Below are positions 49,501-60,900 of a stretch of 64,000 nt of DNA, piece by piece. Source of the DNA: Gavia stellata (Eukaryota; Chordata; Aves; Gaviiformes; Gaviidae); contig NC_082603.1 of assembly GCF_030936135.1 (NCBI RefSeq), positions 29,079,236-29,143,235 of the forward strand, read 5' to 3'. The notes under the pieces are model-generated. The model had not been told where the DNA came from, did not search any database, and saw only the letters and a program-made list of their open reading frames with translations. The stretch's first letter is position 1, and every line of letters begins with the position of its first letter. The translations under genes and the position numbers were made by a program.

Positions 49501-52500
49501 ACGCTAAGTGTTTTGTACGCCTTAGTAACAAATAAAGGAGCTAGCAGTCATGTCTTCTGCTATTGATTTTAATAATCTGTCCAAAGTAGTATAGCAAAGC
49601 CTTGGGGGAAAAAAAAAGTTACTGATAGTTTGTGGTGTTAAGTTTTTGAGACATAAAACTGGGACTGGGCTCTGCCTTGAGCTGATGTGTTCAGTGCAGA
49701 GGGTCTGTGGCATTTGGGAGGGGAAAAATGCTTTATTTTGCTGGCACCGCAGGTTGCAGGGCCACTTCATGAATACTGTTATATCTGACAGGTCATCTCT
49801 GGCTTCAGCTGGTGCTTTTCCCTACCTGAACAATGATAAGAGAATACTTTACACAAGTTAAACCATTAAAAGGCAGCTGATCTAGAAGAAATCTGTGATT
49901 CTGTGAAATACAGTTTAGTGTACTCAGGAAATTAACCAAACTTGCAGAACCACTGGCATTGTGTCTTGTGAACCTTCTCATAATTCCTCTGAGTTCTGCT
50001 AGGAAATCAGAGGGGGAAGACCTAGTGTAGCTAAATTAAGACACTGAATTTCACCCCACAGCTGAATTGCAAGTGGTAGGCACTGTGTTAAAAGACGACT
50101 TGCCAGGCAGACTTGTATTTTTGATTAGCATTTCTCGTAAGCAAGGACTCCTGCTGCTGGGTATTCCTGGCACTGGCCAGCAAGAGGCTGCGTGCCCCCT
50201 CGGGCTGCTTTCCCCCAGCCTCCCGGGAGTCCTGTCTTTCTGCTTGCCGTGCTTCCTAGCAGTGAAAGAGGAATCACTTTATCAGGTTTTACAAGCACAG
50301 TGTTACATGCGTTAAACCCCGTAACTGGGCCTTGGCCAGGTGTTGGTGTCAGTTGAACACCGCACTAGACCATTGCCAGAGCAGGCCAAAAGGCAAAGAG
50401 GGAACAGGAGAGGGGAACGCAGCTGTGTTCCTGCTGCTAGGAGTACCTGGAGATGCCCGCAGCGGTCCATGCTCTGTAAGGACACACACATTTCCGAAGG
50501 TGGTTGCTCTGTCACAGATGGTGAAAACCCAGATATTCCCCATGTCGGTGATGAGAGAGGGGCAGTTTGGCAATGGGAACTTTGCCGGAGGTGATGTGTG
50601 CTGCATCAGCGCTTCTGCGGTGCAGCTGCACACACTCCTGCAGTCTGCTTGTTCTGCAGCAGTGTCCTCTGAAACATCAACTTTTGCATTTTTCAAAACA
50701 GATGAATCGATGCTATTGTGTCTCTGATGCACCAGGTTTATTTTCAGAACACATCTATAAGTTGAATTTTCTTCTGCTGTTTAAGAAGTACCATTAAAAT
50801 AGGCCTATTGCAAGAAATCATCTCCCTGTTAACAGTAGATTTATGGCTACTGGCCAATACTGTCCTAATACTATCTCCTGTTCAAAATTCGTATTTATGT
50901 CCAAGAAAGTGCTTTAAGAGCAAGTAAGATAAGTACCATGTTAATATAAATGTTAGTGAAAATATCTGATCTAAAGTTTGTTAATATTCAGAAGAAGCTT
51001 CTGAGAACATGGCAGAGGAAGGACTGCATAATCCCTATGTGTTGCCTATTTTTTGTTTGGGAAATATGTACTTTAAACATACAGCAGTTGAAGTCCAGCT
51101 TGGGAGAACGTGTAAAATCATACTGATGATGAGAACAAATGTAAAACTTGGATTACACACTTAAGCTATTCTTTTTATTGTCCAAGTGACATTTTTTGAA
51201 CACGCAAGAATTAAATCTATAGTTCTGGATTGGAGCTTGTGTGGCCCAGAACAGTTCACATAAATTCTGGTTCTTACAGAACCAGTAAAACCTTCCTCTC
51301 TAAAACCCTTAAGAATAGGCGCTGTCCTCATCTTTGCAAATAATTCTTCCTAAATGTAAAAAAAAATCTGCTTTTTATTGCCAACACTGGGGGCTCTTCC
51401 TCAGCCATTACATTGTTCAGTTCAGTGTCTTAGCAGTTCACCAGGTGCCTGCAAGGTTTATTTGCCTGCTGTCACGTGGAGTTTGTTGTGCGTGTATTTC
51501 ATGTGTGAACGATTCCTGGAGATAAAAAGCTTTTGCAGAGGAAACCACAAGCAGCTCCTTGCTCAAGATTCTGGCCTCAATTCTTTATCCCATTCTCAAT
51601 ATAATTATAGCCCCAAAATTGCAAAGTAGGAGTGGGAGATCCTACTAACACTTGTAGGTCCAAGAGAGGAAAAATTAAATACGTTGCCTGTACTGTGCTA
51701 CGAAATGCTAGGAAAGCCTCTGTGGGTTTTTTAACTGAAATATTTTAATTTTAGGAGCAGGTCCCTGTTCCTGTTTATCACCCGACTCCTAGCCAGACTC
51801 GGCTAGCAACACAGCTGACAGAAGAGGAGCAAATCAGAATAGCGCAGAGGATAGGCCTTATTCAGCATCTACCTAAAGGAGTCTATGATCCTGGAAGAGA
51901 CGGCTCCGAGAAGAAGATCAGAGAGTAAGTTACAGAAACCTAACTGAACTGATGTGGCTGTTGCATTGGTTTATGATATTGCCCTGGGAAACCTGATCTT
52001 GTCCTCCTGTTTTTCCTGTATTTTCAGGGACTGTAATTTAACGTAGCTTTCTGAAAAAAAAAAAAAAAAGACCATGCAGAAGGCTCTTTCCTTTATCCTC
52101 ACTTGTTTTCTGTTACAGGTGAAACTTACTTTCCCGACTCATGTAATTCATGCCCTGATAGGTTTTTTCCTCTTTATCCTCTTTTCACGGGGAAATAATT
52201 CCATGTTACTTCCTCGCCTTTATGGCTCCCTTTTACCATTTCTAATTTTAAGCAGTCTGCTGAGCTGCCCCCACCACGCCTACAGAAGGCTTCCTGCCCT
52301 TGCTAACATGGTAACCATGGGCACGTAACAGGGAGGAAGCCCCCAAAAAAGCTAGTGCTTGGTGGAGCCAGCACTGATGCAGATACTGTGAGGAGTTCTC
52401 AGCTGTAAGTGCTGAAGGTTGGTTTGACTCAAACATATCCAGGAGTAGATATTACACTAGTTTTCATTTCCAGGGTGGTAACAGCAGCTTAAATATTTTT

Positions 52501-52692
52501 ATTATTTTTTCGCCCCCCAGGTGTGTCATTTGTATGATGGACTTTGTTTATGGGGACCCTATCCGATTTCTGCCGTGCATGCACATTTACCACCTGGACT
52601 GTATAGACGACTGGTTGATGAGATCCTTTACCTGTCCATCCTGCATGGAGCCAGTGGATGCAGCACTGCTTTCATCATATGAGACTAACTGA
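22439..52692 (+). CDS. RNF11: RING finger protein 11 (RNF11), complete three-exon coding sequence
   Basis: Exons 22439-22561, 51755-51924 and 52521-52692 join in phase (0, then 2) to give 154 residues, the usual length of the family. Seen in the protein: N-terminal MGNC (Gly2 and Cys4, the known myristoylation and palmitoylation sites that anchor RNF11 to endosomal membranes); a PPPPY motif at residues 36-40 (PPxY, binds WW domains of NEDD4, ITCH and SMURF ligases); a helical, glutamate-rich stretch around 62-80; and a C-terminal RING-H2 domain with ligands C99, C102, C117, H119, H122, C125, C136 and C139. T135, a reported AKT site, is present. Known role of the family: adaptor/E3 in the A20-ITCH-TAX1BP1 ubiquitin-editing complex that damps NF-kB signalling, and a modulator of SMURF2/TGF-beta signalling. 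There is no frameshift or stop. Identification is essentially certain; the exact species is not determined. Confidence 0.98.
22565..22594 (+). other. Potential G-quadruplex just inside intron 1
   Basis: Four runs of four or five G (22565-22568, 22570-22574, 22576-22579, 22591-22594) start three bases after the exon 1/intron 1 junction, with loops of 1, 1 and 11 bases. The run would be present in the pre-mRNA immediately downstream of the 5' splice site. Confidence 0.5.
22977..22997 (+). repeat. (GGA)n trinucleotide repeat in the CpG island
   Basis: About seven tandem GGA units lie in the 5' part of intron 1. It is a purine-only tract of the kind that often varies in length between individuals. 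Confidence 0.8.
28003..28485 (-). mobile_element. CR1 LINE fragment in RNF11 intron 1
   Basis: This fragment is closely related to the copy at 3711-5460. It starts with the same gatcacagaatcac end and continues with the same 3' UTR and ORF2 C-terminal sequence (on the - strand: [20 protein letters not shown], then [20 protein letters not shown]). It breaks off at about 28485, so it is strongly 5'-truncated. It is antisense to RNF11 inside intron 1. Confidence 0.95.
29672..29766 (+). repeat. Intronic direct duplication, copy 1
   Basis: About 95 bases (from ttttgaagaggtaatggtct to agagaccaaagaatta) recur at 30829-30922 in the same orientation with roughly 80-85% identity by eye. The flanks do not match. 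It is not CR1, and no third copy was seen in the window. Confidence 0.8.
30829..30922 (+). repeat. Intronic direct duplication, copy 2
   Basis: This is the partner of 29672-29766, about 1.16 kb downstream. Shared blocks include gactaaagcaaatca, ctaatgaaaca and agagaccaaa. It could be two copies of an unnamed dispersed avian repeat or a local duplication. Confidence 0.8.
51755..51924 (+). CDS. RNF11: RNF11 coding exon 2
   Basis: This exon encodes residues 42-97 plus two bases of codon 98. The acceptor is tattttaattttag and the donor is a perfect GTAAGT. It carries the conserved linker beginning [16 protein letters not shown], then the helical [20 protein letters not shown] stretch that leads into the RING domain. 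It ends in phase 2, which fits exon 3 exactly. Confidence 0.98.
51925..52520 (+). other. RNF11: RNF11 intron 2 (596 bp)
   Basis: The donor is GTAAGT and the acceptor is a C-rich tract ending ccccccag. The intron holds a short A-run near 52054 and no repeats or open frames of note. Confidence 0.97.
52521..52692 (+). CDS. RNF11: RNF11 coding exon 3 (RING-H2 domain and stop)
   Basis: The acceptor is a C-rich tract ending ccccccag. The exon completes Glu98 and encodes the whole RING-H2 domain (C99 to C139, spacing C-x2-C-x14-C-x-H-x2-H-x2-C-x10-C-x2-C), followed by the tail [12 protein letters not shown] and a TGA at 52690-52692. All eight zinc ligands are present, so the domain should fold and bind E2 enzymes as in other vertebrates. 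Confidence 0.98.
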
Positions 52693-53726
52693 GCCAGGGT
52701 TTCTCCACTGAACCGTCAAGGAGACCATCCACTTTAATGGGTTTGATCCTTTTGTCATTCAGCCCAAAGAGCCAGGAATTAGGAATTAAGATCATGCACA
52801 AAGTATACATTTCCTAATAAATAAATAAAAGAATATTCCTGAATGGCTGCAAATATTGGAAAAAGCATAGTATTTTAGAGACTATAGAAAAGTAGGTTGT
52901 TATTTTTAATGTAAAGCCTTGACCCACCATTGTCTTTTAATGTCTGTTCTTACACCCATATATAGGAATTGTGTAAAGTGTTACAGCAACTGTAAATGTT
53001 TAAACTGCGTGTATCCAATTTTATTAGCAGCAAGATAAGAGTATTTTTTTTCCTAAATAAAGTAACCAGTTTTGTTCTGATTCTTTTCACAAGTCCTGGC
53101 ATTTGGGTCAAGGCTTTATTGAAATCTACATTTTATAACACTGGCACAAAGAAATAGTTTTAAGCTTGTTTGCACAGTTCTTTTTCTTTTTTTTTTTTTT
53201 TTTTTTCCATTGGAGATGGAATTCATTGCCTTAGGTCTTTTTAATAGTGTATTGTTATTGTTGGGCTGGCTCTATGCTTGAAAACCAGTTTATTTATAAC
53301 CTGTTAAAAGTGCTATATTTTGTTTGCAGTTAGGAATATGCAGACTTCAAAGTGATCTCCTAGCTTGTAAGCAAACTGAGATGCATTATCCCTTTTCTAC
53401 AAGTGATGCAGAATATGAAGATATGAGACAAGTCCTACAGTGAAATTATGGTTTCATGTTTTTTATAACTTGCTTCGGTTTTGATGAAACAACAGTCCTT
53501 AAACTTTAATATGTCACCTTTAACTTGATCAGGTTAAAAGTGGGCCAGATGGACAATAAATAGTTAAACTACCATGACTGAAAAAAATATTTGGAACTGA
53601 TGTAGTGTTAGTGTTGATCACTTACTCTACCGCTTTCTACCTAAAAATGGTTGTCTTGGATCATAGCAAACGGATACTGCATCTCTCGTTCTTGTAGTTC
53701 TTAGGTTATCAGAAGTTAAGAATAAA
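52693..53726 (+). other. RNF11: RNF11 3' UTR with candidate poly(A) signals
   Basis: Non-coding sequence follows the TGA. Overlapping AATAAA hexamers lie at 52816-52829 (about 125 nt after the stop). Single AATAAA signals lie at 53056-53061 (followed by a T/G-rich ttttgttctg stretch), 53555-53560 and 53721-53726. The 53056 site looks best by context, but longer 3' ends are likely because mammalian RNF11 transcripts have long 3' UTRs. The end given here is the last good hexamer in the cluster, not a proven cleavage site. Confidence 0.6.
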
Positions 53727-54629
53727 CATACTGTATCTCAGTCTCCTGTATTAAATGTATCTGTTAAGCCCTGCTGGCTGACACATCAGTCCACCAAACA
53801 GATAAGAAATCAGGTATGAGAAAAACTTATTTTGTTCTGCACGTAAATGTGAAGTTTATATAAACACAGACTGTCATGCTAGCAGTTGAGGGGGGTAAAA
53901 CAGTACTGCTATAGCCAGAATGACACAATTAGCTAATTTCTGTAGCAAACAGTATGTGCTTGTTAAGAGATGGTCTAGCAAAGATTGTAGCTGTAAAGAC
54001 CTTTTATCCACTTAGCATGTTTTTTTTTTTTCTTGGGTTTTTTTTTTCCGCTTAATGTACCCTACAGTGACTTTTATACGTTCAACGCAATGCTGATACA
54101 TTGAGAAGTCCTCGTCTTGCAAAATGAGATGCAATCCCAAGGTAACCACAACAAATCAGGGAATGTACATTTTCTATTGTTTGTCATCTGTAGTTTCAGT
54201 ACTTGATACAAGTTGTGTTTAAAGACTCAAATACTTTGAAGGCTTAGTGTATTCATAATATAGAAGAATTGTGCATGTTACGGATAATTTTTGAAGGGTT
54301 TGGTCAGCAAAATGTAGAATCAACATGTTGATTTATTTATTATTCCTGCGGCTGACAGCAACCTGCTTTCTTAAGAGAACTCTTAGTAGCAGGCAGAAGG
54401 AATTGAAAGCAGTCTACAGTTCTAGATTCACTCGCATTGCTACACATTTATCTGGACCCAATTTTTTTCTGAATTCATACATACCTAATCACATGGCTCA
54501 AAATCTGGGAAGAGAGACCTGAAGTTGTGCAATATCATTGTTCCTTTTCATCATTCCATGTGTGTTCCTTTGTGTCCTCCTTTTTGTCAAATTTGTTTTG
54601 GGGTGTTCATTTTTGTTTCGGGGGTTTGG

Positions 54630-54651
54630 TTTTTTTTTTTTTTTTTTTTTT
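54630..54651 (+). repeat. Poly-T run (about 22 T)
   Basis: This is an uninterrupted T-run downstream of the RNF11 3' UTR cluster. Similar runs lie at 53187-53206 and 57761-57778. They could be oligo(dT) mispriming sites in cDNA data from the opposite strand. Confidence 0.9.
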
Positions 54652-57600
54652 GGGTAAAACAATGTCCACATTAAGTATTAATTTCTTTTCTCTTGTTAAA
54701 ACTGGCAAATGAACAATTTGAAAAAACAGCATTGTCATGTTGGTATTAGTCTTTATTTATTACAAAACTTGATTAAGAAAGATTTGAAAGAAATATGAAA
54801 TGACCAGTTACTGAGCTGAATGCTTTTCTAGGCACTTTGTATAGATAGTTGAACATTTAACACTGATACACTTACTGGGCTAAGGGAAAAAATTACTTTT
54901 ATTAAAATACTTGCTAAATAGCAAAAAGGTGCGAAGGGCTAAAACTAGAGTTGATTGCACACAAACATTCCAAAAAGTTCAAATTTTAGCTTAAAGACAA
55001 ATGTGTAAATACAACGAATAAATCAAATGATTTTTTCCAGTTTTTAGGTGCAGTGCTCTTCTGGATGATTTCTAATTCAAAAAAGTAATTGGTCTGAATT
55101 TAATGCAAAATAATGTGTAACCTGAATTTCAGCTACAGTTGTGAACCCAGAGCTCTGTCTTAATTCCACCATCTGTAAAATGAAGAGAATATTTGCCTCC
55201 TGTCTCAAAGGTGTCTAATAAATTAATTACTTACACTTCAAACATATTAGACAGTCCATTTACAGCACAGCTGTTTCCTAACCAGAGTCTGCTGCAGCTC
55301 AGTGGGTGGAAAGGACTGACTCTTATTCATCTGGACCTGTTCAACCAGAGCCTTTCTTATGCCAGGGCTGTATGTTTCAGGGTGGACAGGCCCATAGTAA
55401 AATGTCTGCAAAGCAATTCGAAGGAAAAAAAACACATACAGTTACTGTGTGTAAATAACCAAGTTTGTAGGTCCATCAACAGTCACCAAAAAATGTTGCT
55501 TTAAAGCATTTCATAGGGACTGTGCCATGTGATGAAAATGTTCAGTGCAACACTGTACTTTAGAACTGTAACTGGCAAAAGGACCCTGGCACAGATCCAG
55601 ACATAGCTGAGTGGATCATCAGGCTCAATCCTCTGCAATTTCAGGCAACAAGGCAAGAGATGTTGAGTTGGAAAGTCCACACACCCCTAGTCATTGCCCG
55701 GCACCACAGCCTCTCATAGCAACCTGCTATCCCATTTAAAGACTAAGAGCTGCCAGACATGCCACAGAAACGGAGCAGGTAGGGACCAAGGGCATCGCCA
55801 ACATCCACGATGCTGGCACAGCCGGGAAAGCGTTAGGTTACATTTGCAGATTATAGTAGGAAACGGATTTTGTCTCATATGACAGAAGAAGAGAAAATTC
55901 CCACAAATCTCAGGCCAAAGAGATGCAATGACAAGTAATGAATACTCAATTTTATAAAGACAGACCTGTATGCTTAAAAATTCTTGCATGCTACTGGAAT
56001 TACCACTTTAATCCTTTTACGTCTAAGGATGATAATCCTTGTTACTTGTTGCCAGTTCATTATGTAAATCTGGGAGAGAATCATAAAATTTGTACATAAA
56101 CAAAAGCCCAGAGAATTTCTTTGTGAGAAACTAGTGTTGCAGAAGGGCTACAACCACATAAGGTTTTAGAAGCTCCTACTGTCTTGTGGCTTCCCAGGGT
56201 TGAAAGCAATTACGTGTTTGGAAGGCTGACAGTCCTCTCTTTGCAGTGGTAGAAGTGCACTTTTCTAGGCTAAGGGATTATGAAATACCTGAACTTACTT
56301 AAGCTGCCACAGTTTCAAGACTTTGACATTTCCTGTCCTTGTGCAATCGTGGTAAAGATGAAAATTCTTCTGAGTCAGACTCAGTTAAGTAAATAACAAG
56401 ATGGCTGAAACCAAATATACAAGGCCTCTCATCAGTTAAATTCTGGATTAAAATGGACTTTGAAACAAAGTGGATGCTAGTTGATTACAAATCCAGTTTA
56501 TTAATTATAGACACCCCATTTTTATTAAAAACATACATACTAGTTTATCACCTATAAGAAACATGAATAAAATCTGTTCAGAAGAACACTTCTTGACTTA
56601 ATACCCAAAATAAAAATTAGCTTCAAGGATTAACTTTTCCTTTTATATAGCATTTAACTTTGAAGTATATAATTTATGCTAACCATCCTTTGCAGATTAT
56701 CTTGCGTTTAAGCCTGTTTGGGATTGTGTCTTTGGAATTCTTGGTATGAAATGCAAAGTTAATGCCTGTTGATAAAAAAAGAACAGTCCAAACACTCTGC
56801 AAAAGCATCTTTTTGATTTAAGCAGAAGAAATAACTATATTTGCATGCTAGCAACTGATTTATTACAATATCCACTCTGCACAGACACTAGCTAAGTAAA
56901 AGCTGCAGAGAGGAATCTATATAATGAAAAAAAATGTTTGTGAAAAATGCTGCACATGTTTCTAGCAGCACAAAGGTATGTACTTACTCAGCAAGAGGGG
57001 ACCAACCGTACTACAAATGAACAAAAAGCCACCAAACCATCTCTGTCCTCTCAGTTGGAAAACAAGTAGAAATAACTACATATTCCTACTCTTTGCAGCA
57101 CCAAACCCTAGAAGGTATTTGTCTTTAGTTTAAATAAGGCATTTCAACAACAACTGCACACAACAGTAAATGTTCAATCCACTGCACATACTACATGCAC
57201 CCTGGCTGTCCACACCAAGCATTTTTCCTGGACACAACAGGCCTTGCTCTTGCTCACTAGAGGCACTTTTGCCAGGGTTCTCACTGCAGACAGACACACT
57301 GCCATGTTTTTAGCATCTTCTTCCTACACTTCCGCCACATTAGTGGCAGCTGGCTGCCTGTCTAATCAAGAATTCACACTGGGTAAGCAGATTGAGAGAG
57401 ACAGACAGGGCAGAAACTCAAGGGAAGAAAGATGGATCACTCCAAAACTGTTTTCTGAGCAGGACAGTGCCATCCCAGGTGCTGTCCCACTGAGGCAGGG
57501 CTCTGCTATTCCAGAGTAAAAACTGTGTGATGGCCTTGAACACTCAGTCTAAAACTGCTTTTGGTGAGGTTACCTCACTGAAGGGCTCTTGCTAGATTGC

Positions 57601-57851
57601 CCATTTGTTTGGGATTTCTCCTTGTAGAAGGCTGTATACTGCACACTCTGTTTCCTTTATGATCTCACAGCAAACCATTAGTAAAGGCCCTTAACATCCC
57701 TGCGTTTTCCTTGGCCGTCATCTGAAAAAGTGTCAAAGATTTTTCTTCATATATTTCACCTTTTTTTTTTTTTTTTTTAAATGCTGAATTGTAATAGTTC
57801 AGACAGTTCTGGTAACTTTTCAAAAAGCTTTAGCTACAGAGCCTGCTACTG

Positions 57852-57938
57852 GTGTGTGTGTATACATACATATACTTTTTGTGTATATCTATATATACCT
57901 TTTTGTATATATATGTGTGTGTGTGCATGTGTGTGTCA
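57852..57938 (+). repeat. TG/TA microsatellite region
   Basis: Runs of (GT)n and (TA)n alternate with short interruptions (gtgtgtgtgtatacatacat, then tatatatatgtgtgtgtgtg and so on). It is an interrupted compound dinucleotide repeat in the RNF11 downstream flank. Confidence 0.9.
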
Positions 57939-60900
57939 CAGATCATACACTTTCAATAGACACGTAGGAAAGGCAGTACACGTGAGCTTTCTGCTGTTCC
58001 TTGGGAATACCAAGAATTATTTGCATCAGCGATGAGCCCAGCATCATGGAACAGAAACCTGAGCCAAGACCCAGGTATCCACGAGCCGAAGAATGAAGGC
58101 CAAAGCAAATGCCAAAACTGCAACTGGGCTGGCTGCTTGCTTCTAAAAAAACTTTGCAGCTGCCCAACAGAGGCTGTGTAACCTTGGTAGTGATGACAGC
58201 AGTACTGGGTACTGTACCCAACTGAAGATGACATTGAACATGATCCATATATTGTATCTTCTAGAGTCAAACAATATTGCTCTTCCCCTCTACAATGGTT
58301 TACTGAACTCTGCTAAGCGTTGGAGATAAAGTTCCTATTTTTAATCTTCAGATAGTATCAACAGAGGCAGTCTTCAGACATCTTTACCAAAACATCAGGA
58401 AAAGCACCACATTCACAAACAAAACACCGGCTCATCCTAGAACTGCACCTATGACACTACCAACACCAAGCATGGCCCCTGTGGCTCCAGCACTGCAGAC
58501 AAACATCCCGTACAGATCCAGCACTAAGGAAGTAGTTCCTTACCTCCACACCCTGTGTGCTGCAGGATAAAAGGAACAGTGAGAGATGAAAACTGGCCAG
58601 AATATTGCAGCTTCTACTTACCTACTCTTTCTCACCACGTTGCTACATTGCTTTTCAGCCACAGACCTGAAACTGTTGTTACTGTACTTGACTAACATGA
58701 GATAAACATACTTTTTTTCATTTTTTTTCTTTTTTGAATTGAAGCAGCCTATAAAGAGAACATGCAGGGGATGTTGTGACTGCTCTGTTTTGTATAATTG
58801 CTGTAAAATAGTCAAGGAGACACTAAGCAAGTAGAATTGAATGCAATACACAATTCTAAATAAACACTTTGTCTATGTTTAGCCAGAAACTAAAGTAAGT
58901 AGGTCCAGAGATTTAAAATACCCAGAAAATAATGGAACACAGCCTAGTCCTACAAAAACATTGTTGAATTAGGAGTAAACACCATGCAGAATTTTACCAC
59001 AGTGCAATGCAGATATTTATTAGCTCTGTCACTGTTCATAGATCTTGGAGACAAGGATTGACTGGGAAGAGAGTATTTGTACTTATCTTTTTTTTTTTTT
59101 TAAACACCTGAAGCAAACCTAGATAGCATCTTTAAAAAATATTTTATGATGACAAATCATTCAATTAAAATACTTGCCAATACGTGCTTTGCTTATAATC
59201 TACCACAAAAAGGTATTTGCAGAACATAATGAGAAAAGAAGCAAGTTCATTTCTAGTCTGTTCAGGTTTTCTGATCTCGCTCATCGGTGACGTTTCCAAC
59301 CATTAACCATTTTCCTGTACAGCAGTAAACAACATGACTCACCTCTTTATCTTCTCCTCTTCCTCCCAGAGGGGGAACTGTGTGGAACACATTGTTTTGG
59401 TCATCTCATATACATTTGCTTTGCTGCTGTTTTTATGCTTGAGAAGGCAAAGAAATGCATCTTGCAGGTGGAACTGGAGGCTGAGAGTGTTGTATTTAAA
59501 CTCTTGGGAGTGCCTTTGGCATTCTGGGACTGACCTCTAGGAAAGCCTTGTTTCACACAGAGGAGCATTACTTGATGCTTCTGTTGGGCCAGAGGCATGC
59601 AAGCTGTCAAAGCTATCGTCCCATGAGCTTTTAGTAGTCTTGGACTCAGGCCAACTAAAAATACTAAGGCACTCAACTTAATCTAGAACTTAATGCCAAA
59701 AAGAGCGTGAAATGGGAGGAAATGTTTGATATGAGCCTGTTCTATGCTGCTATATTTTATAAAAGGCAAAGTTTCCTAAGAAAAGTTTTGAATGCTCTGT
59801 CACTGTGGTGTAAATAGCCTGAGGCTAGGCACTGTCAGAATGGGACAGTCTTTAAACTAACCATCCGTGACAGAATGCGTTAATTGTAGATCGTAACAGA
59901 ACTGCGTATCAGTAATAAATCAAAGCATGTTCCTATGCTACTGGTTTAGTTGAGCAATCATAAGTAGGTGTTTCCAAATAATAGTAGTTGTACCATGTTT
60001 GTGATTCATCAAAATCTCTTCTGATCATCAAGACAACCTGTGACCAGGTTCAGCTTCAGCCCACCATTCTTCATCCAACAGGTTATCTCATCTAGTGTTA
60101 TTTATAGGAGGTAGGTGTTGATCTAGTTACACCACGTTAGAACTCAGTATAAGCTGCTGGCTTTTCAGCCCATATCCTCCCTTCAGTTTAATGAGAGACC
60201 GTACATACATGGATTCCACATATCAGACCTAACGATAAAAATGATGCTCATTTTACTGCTTTTCCCTTCCTGACCACTACCACTTTCAGATGGCATAGCG
60301 ATATCACATGGGGCACCATGGCAATTGCTGCAGACATCCAGGAAACTGAGTATGAATTTCTACCCCTCCTCAGCTACTGGCAGGAAACCACTTACTAGTG
60401 CTACTAAAAAAAATGCATAGAAAAAGAAATACAGTTTGTAAGTTTTATGATAAAGGTCCTACCAAGTGCAGAAAATTATTTTCTGCTACATGAGTTAGTA
60501 GATTGCCTTTGGTTAACTTCTCTGGCTTTGCTGAGGATGTAGAAGAGTTGATACCAACAGTTGTTGGCTGAAGCCTAGTACACGGAGTGGGTTTCTCTAG
60601 CATTGGTCAGACAACGCAATGTTTGAAAGCAGAAGGAAGTGCTGCTTCTGCAAATGAGGTGTTGACTATATCCATCTGAAGCAGTACTTGTGTTTCCCGA
60701 ATTTAGGCCATGCTGAAAATCCTTGATTTGTGATTCCATTAGAGTATCTGCTATTTTCTGATAGGTGAATATACTGAACGCTGAAGCTGTTTGAGAATTT
60801 GCACCAATTGTGCTTTCCCTAGTTCATTGTACGTGGGCCTCCAGACTGATGAAGCAATTTACCATTCTGGAGAGCTGCTTCAGGCAGAATGCAGCAGCTT

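Larger units (their letters stand above)
22562..51754 (+). other. RNF11: RNF11 intron 1 (about 29.2 kb)
   Basis: The intron runs from the gtaggg donor to the tttaattttag acceptor. It contains the 3' part of the CpG island, a CR1 fragment (28003-28485), a local duplication (29672 and 30829), poly-T and poly-A runs (24349-24364, 24694-24714, 46292-46308) and otherwise unique AT-rich sequence. Short open frames are scattered on both strands, but none shows a recognisable domain or coherent splice structure. I see no tRNA, no snoRNA and no nested gene that I can support. Confidence 0.9.

Noticed and set aside
58380-58500. Minus-strand GATGAMLGVGSVIGAV stretch resembling ATP synthase subunit c
   Set aside because: The resemblance is limited to Gly/Ala periodicity; the frame stops immediately and neighbouring segments do not match the rest of subunit c.
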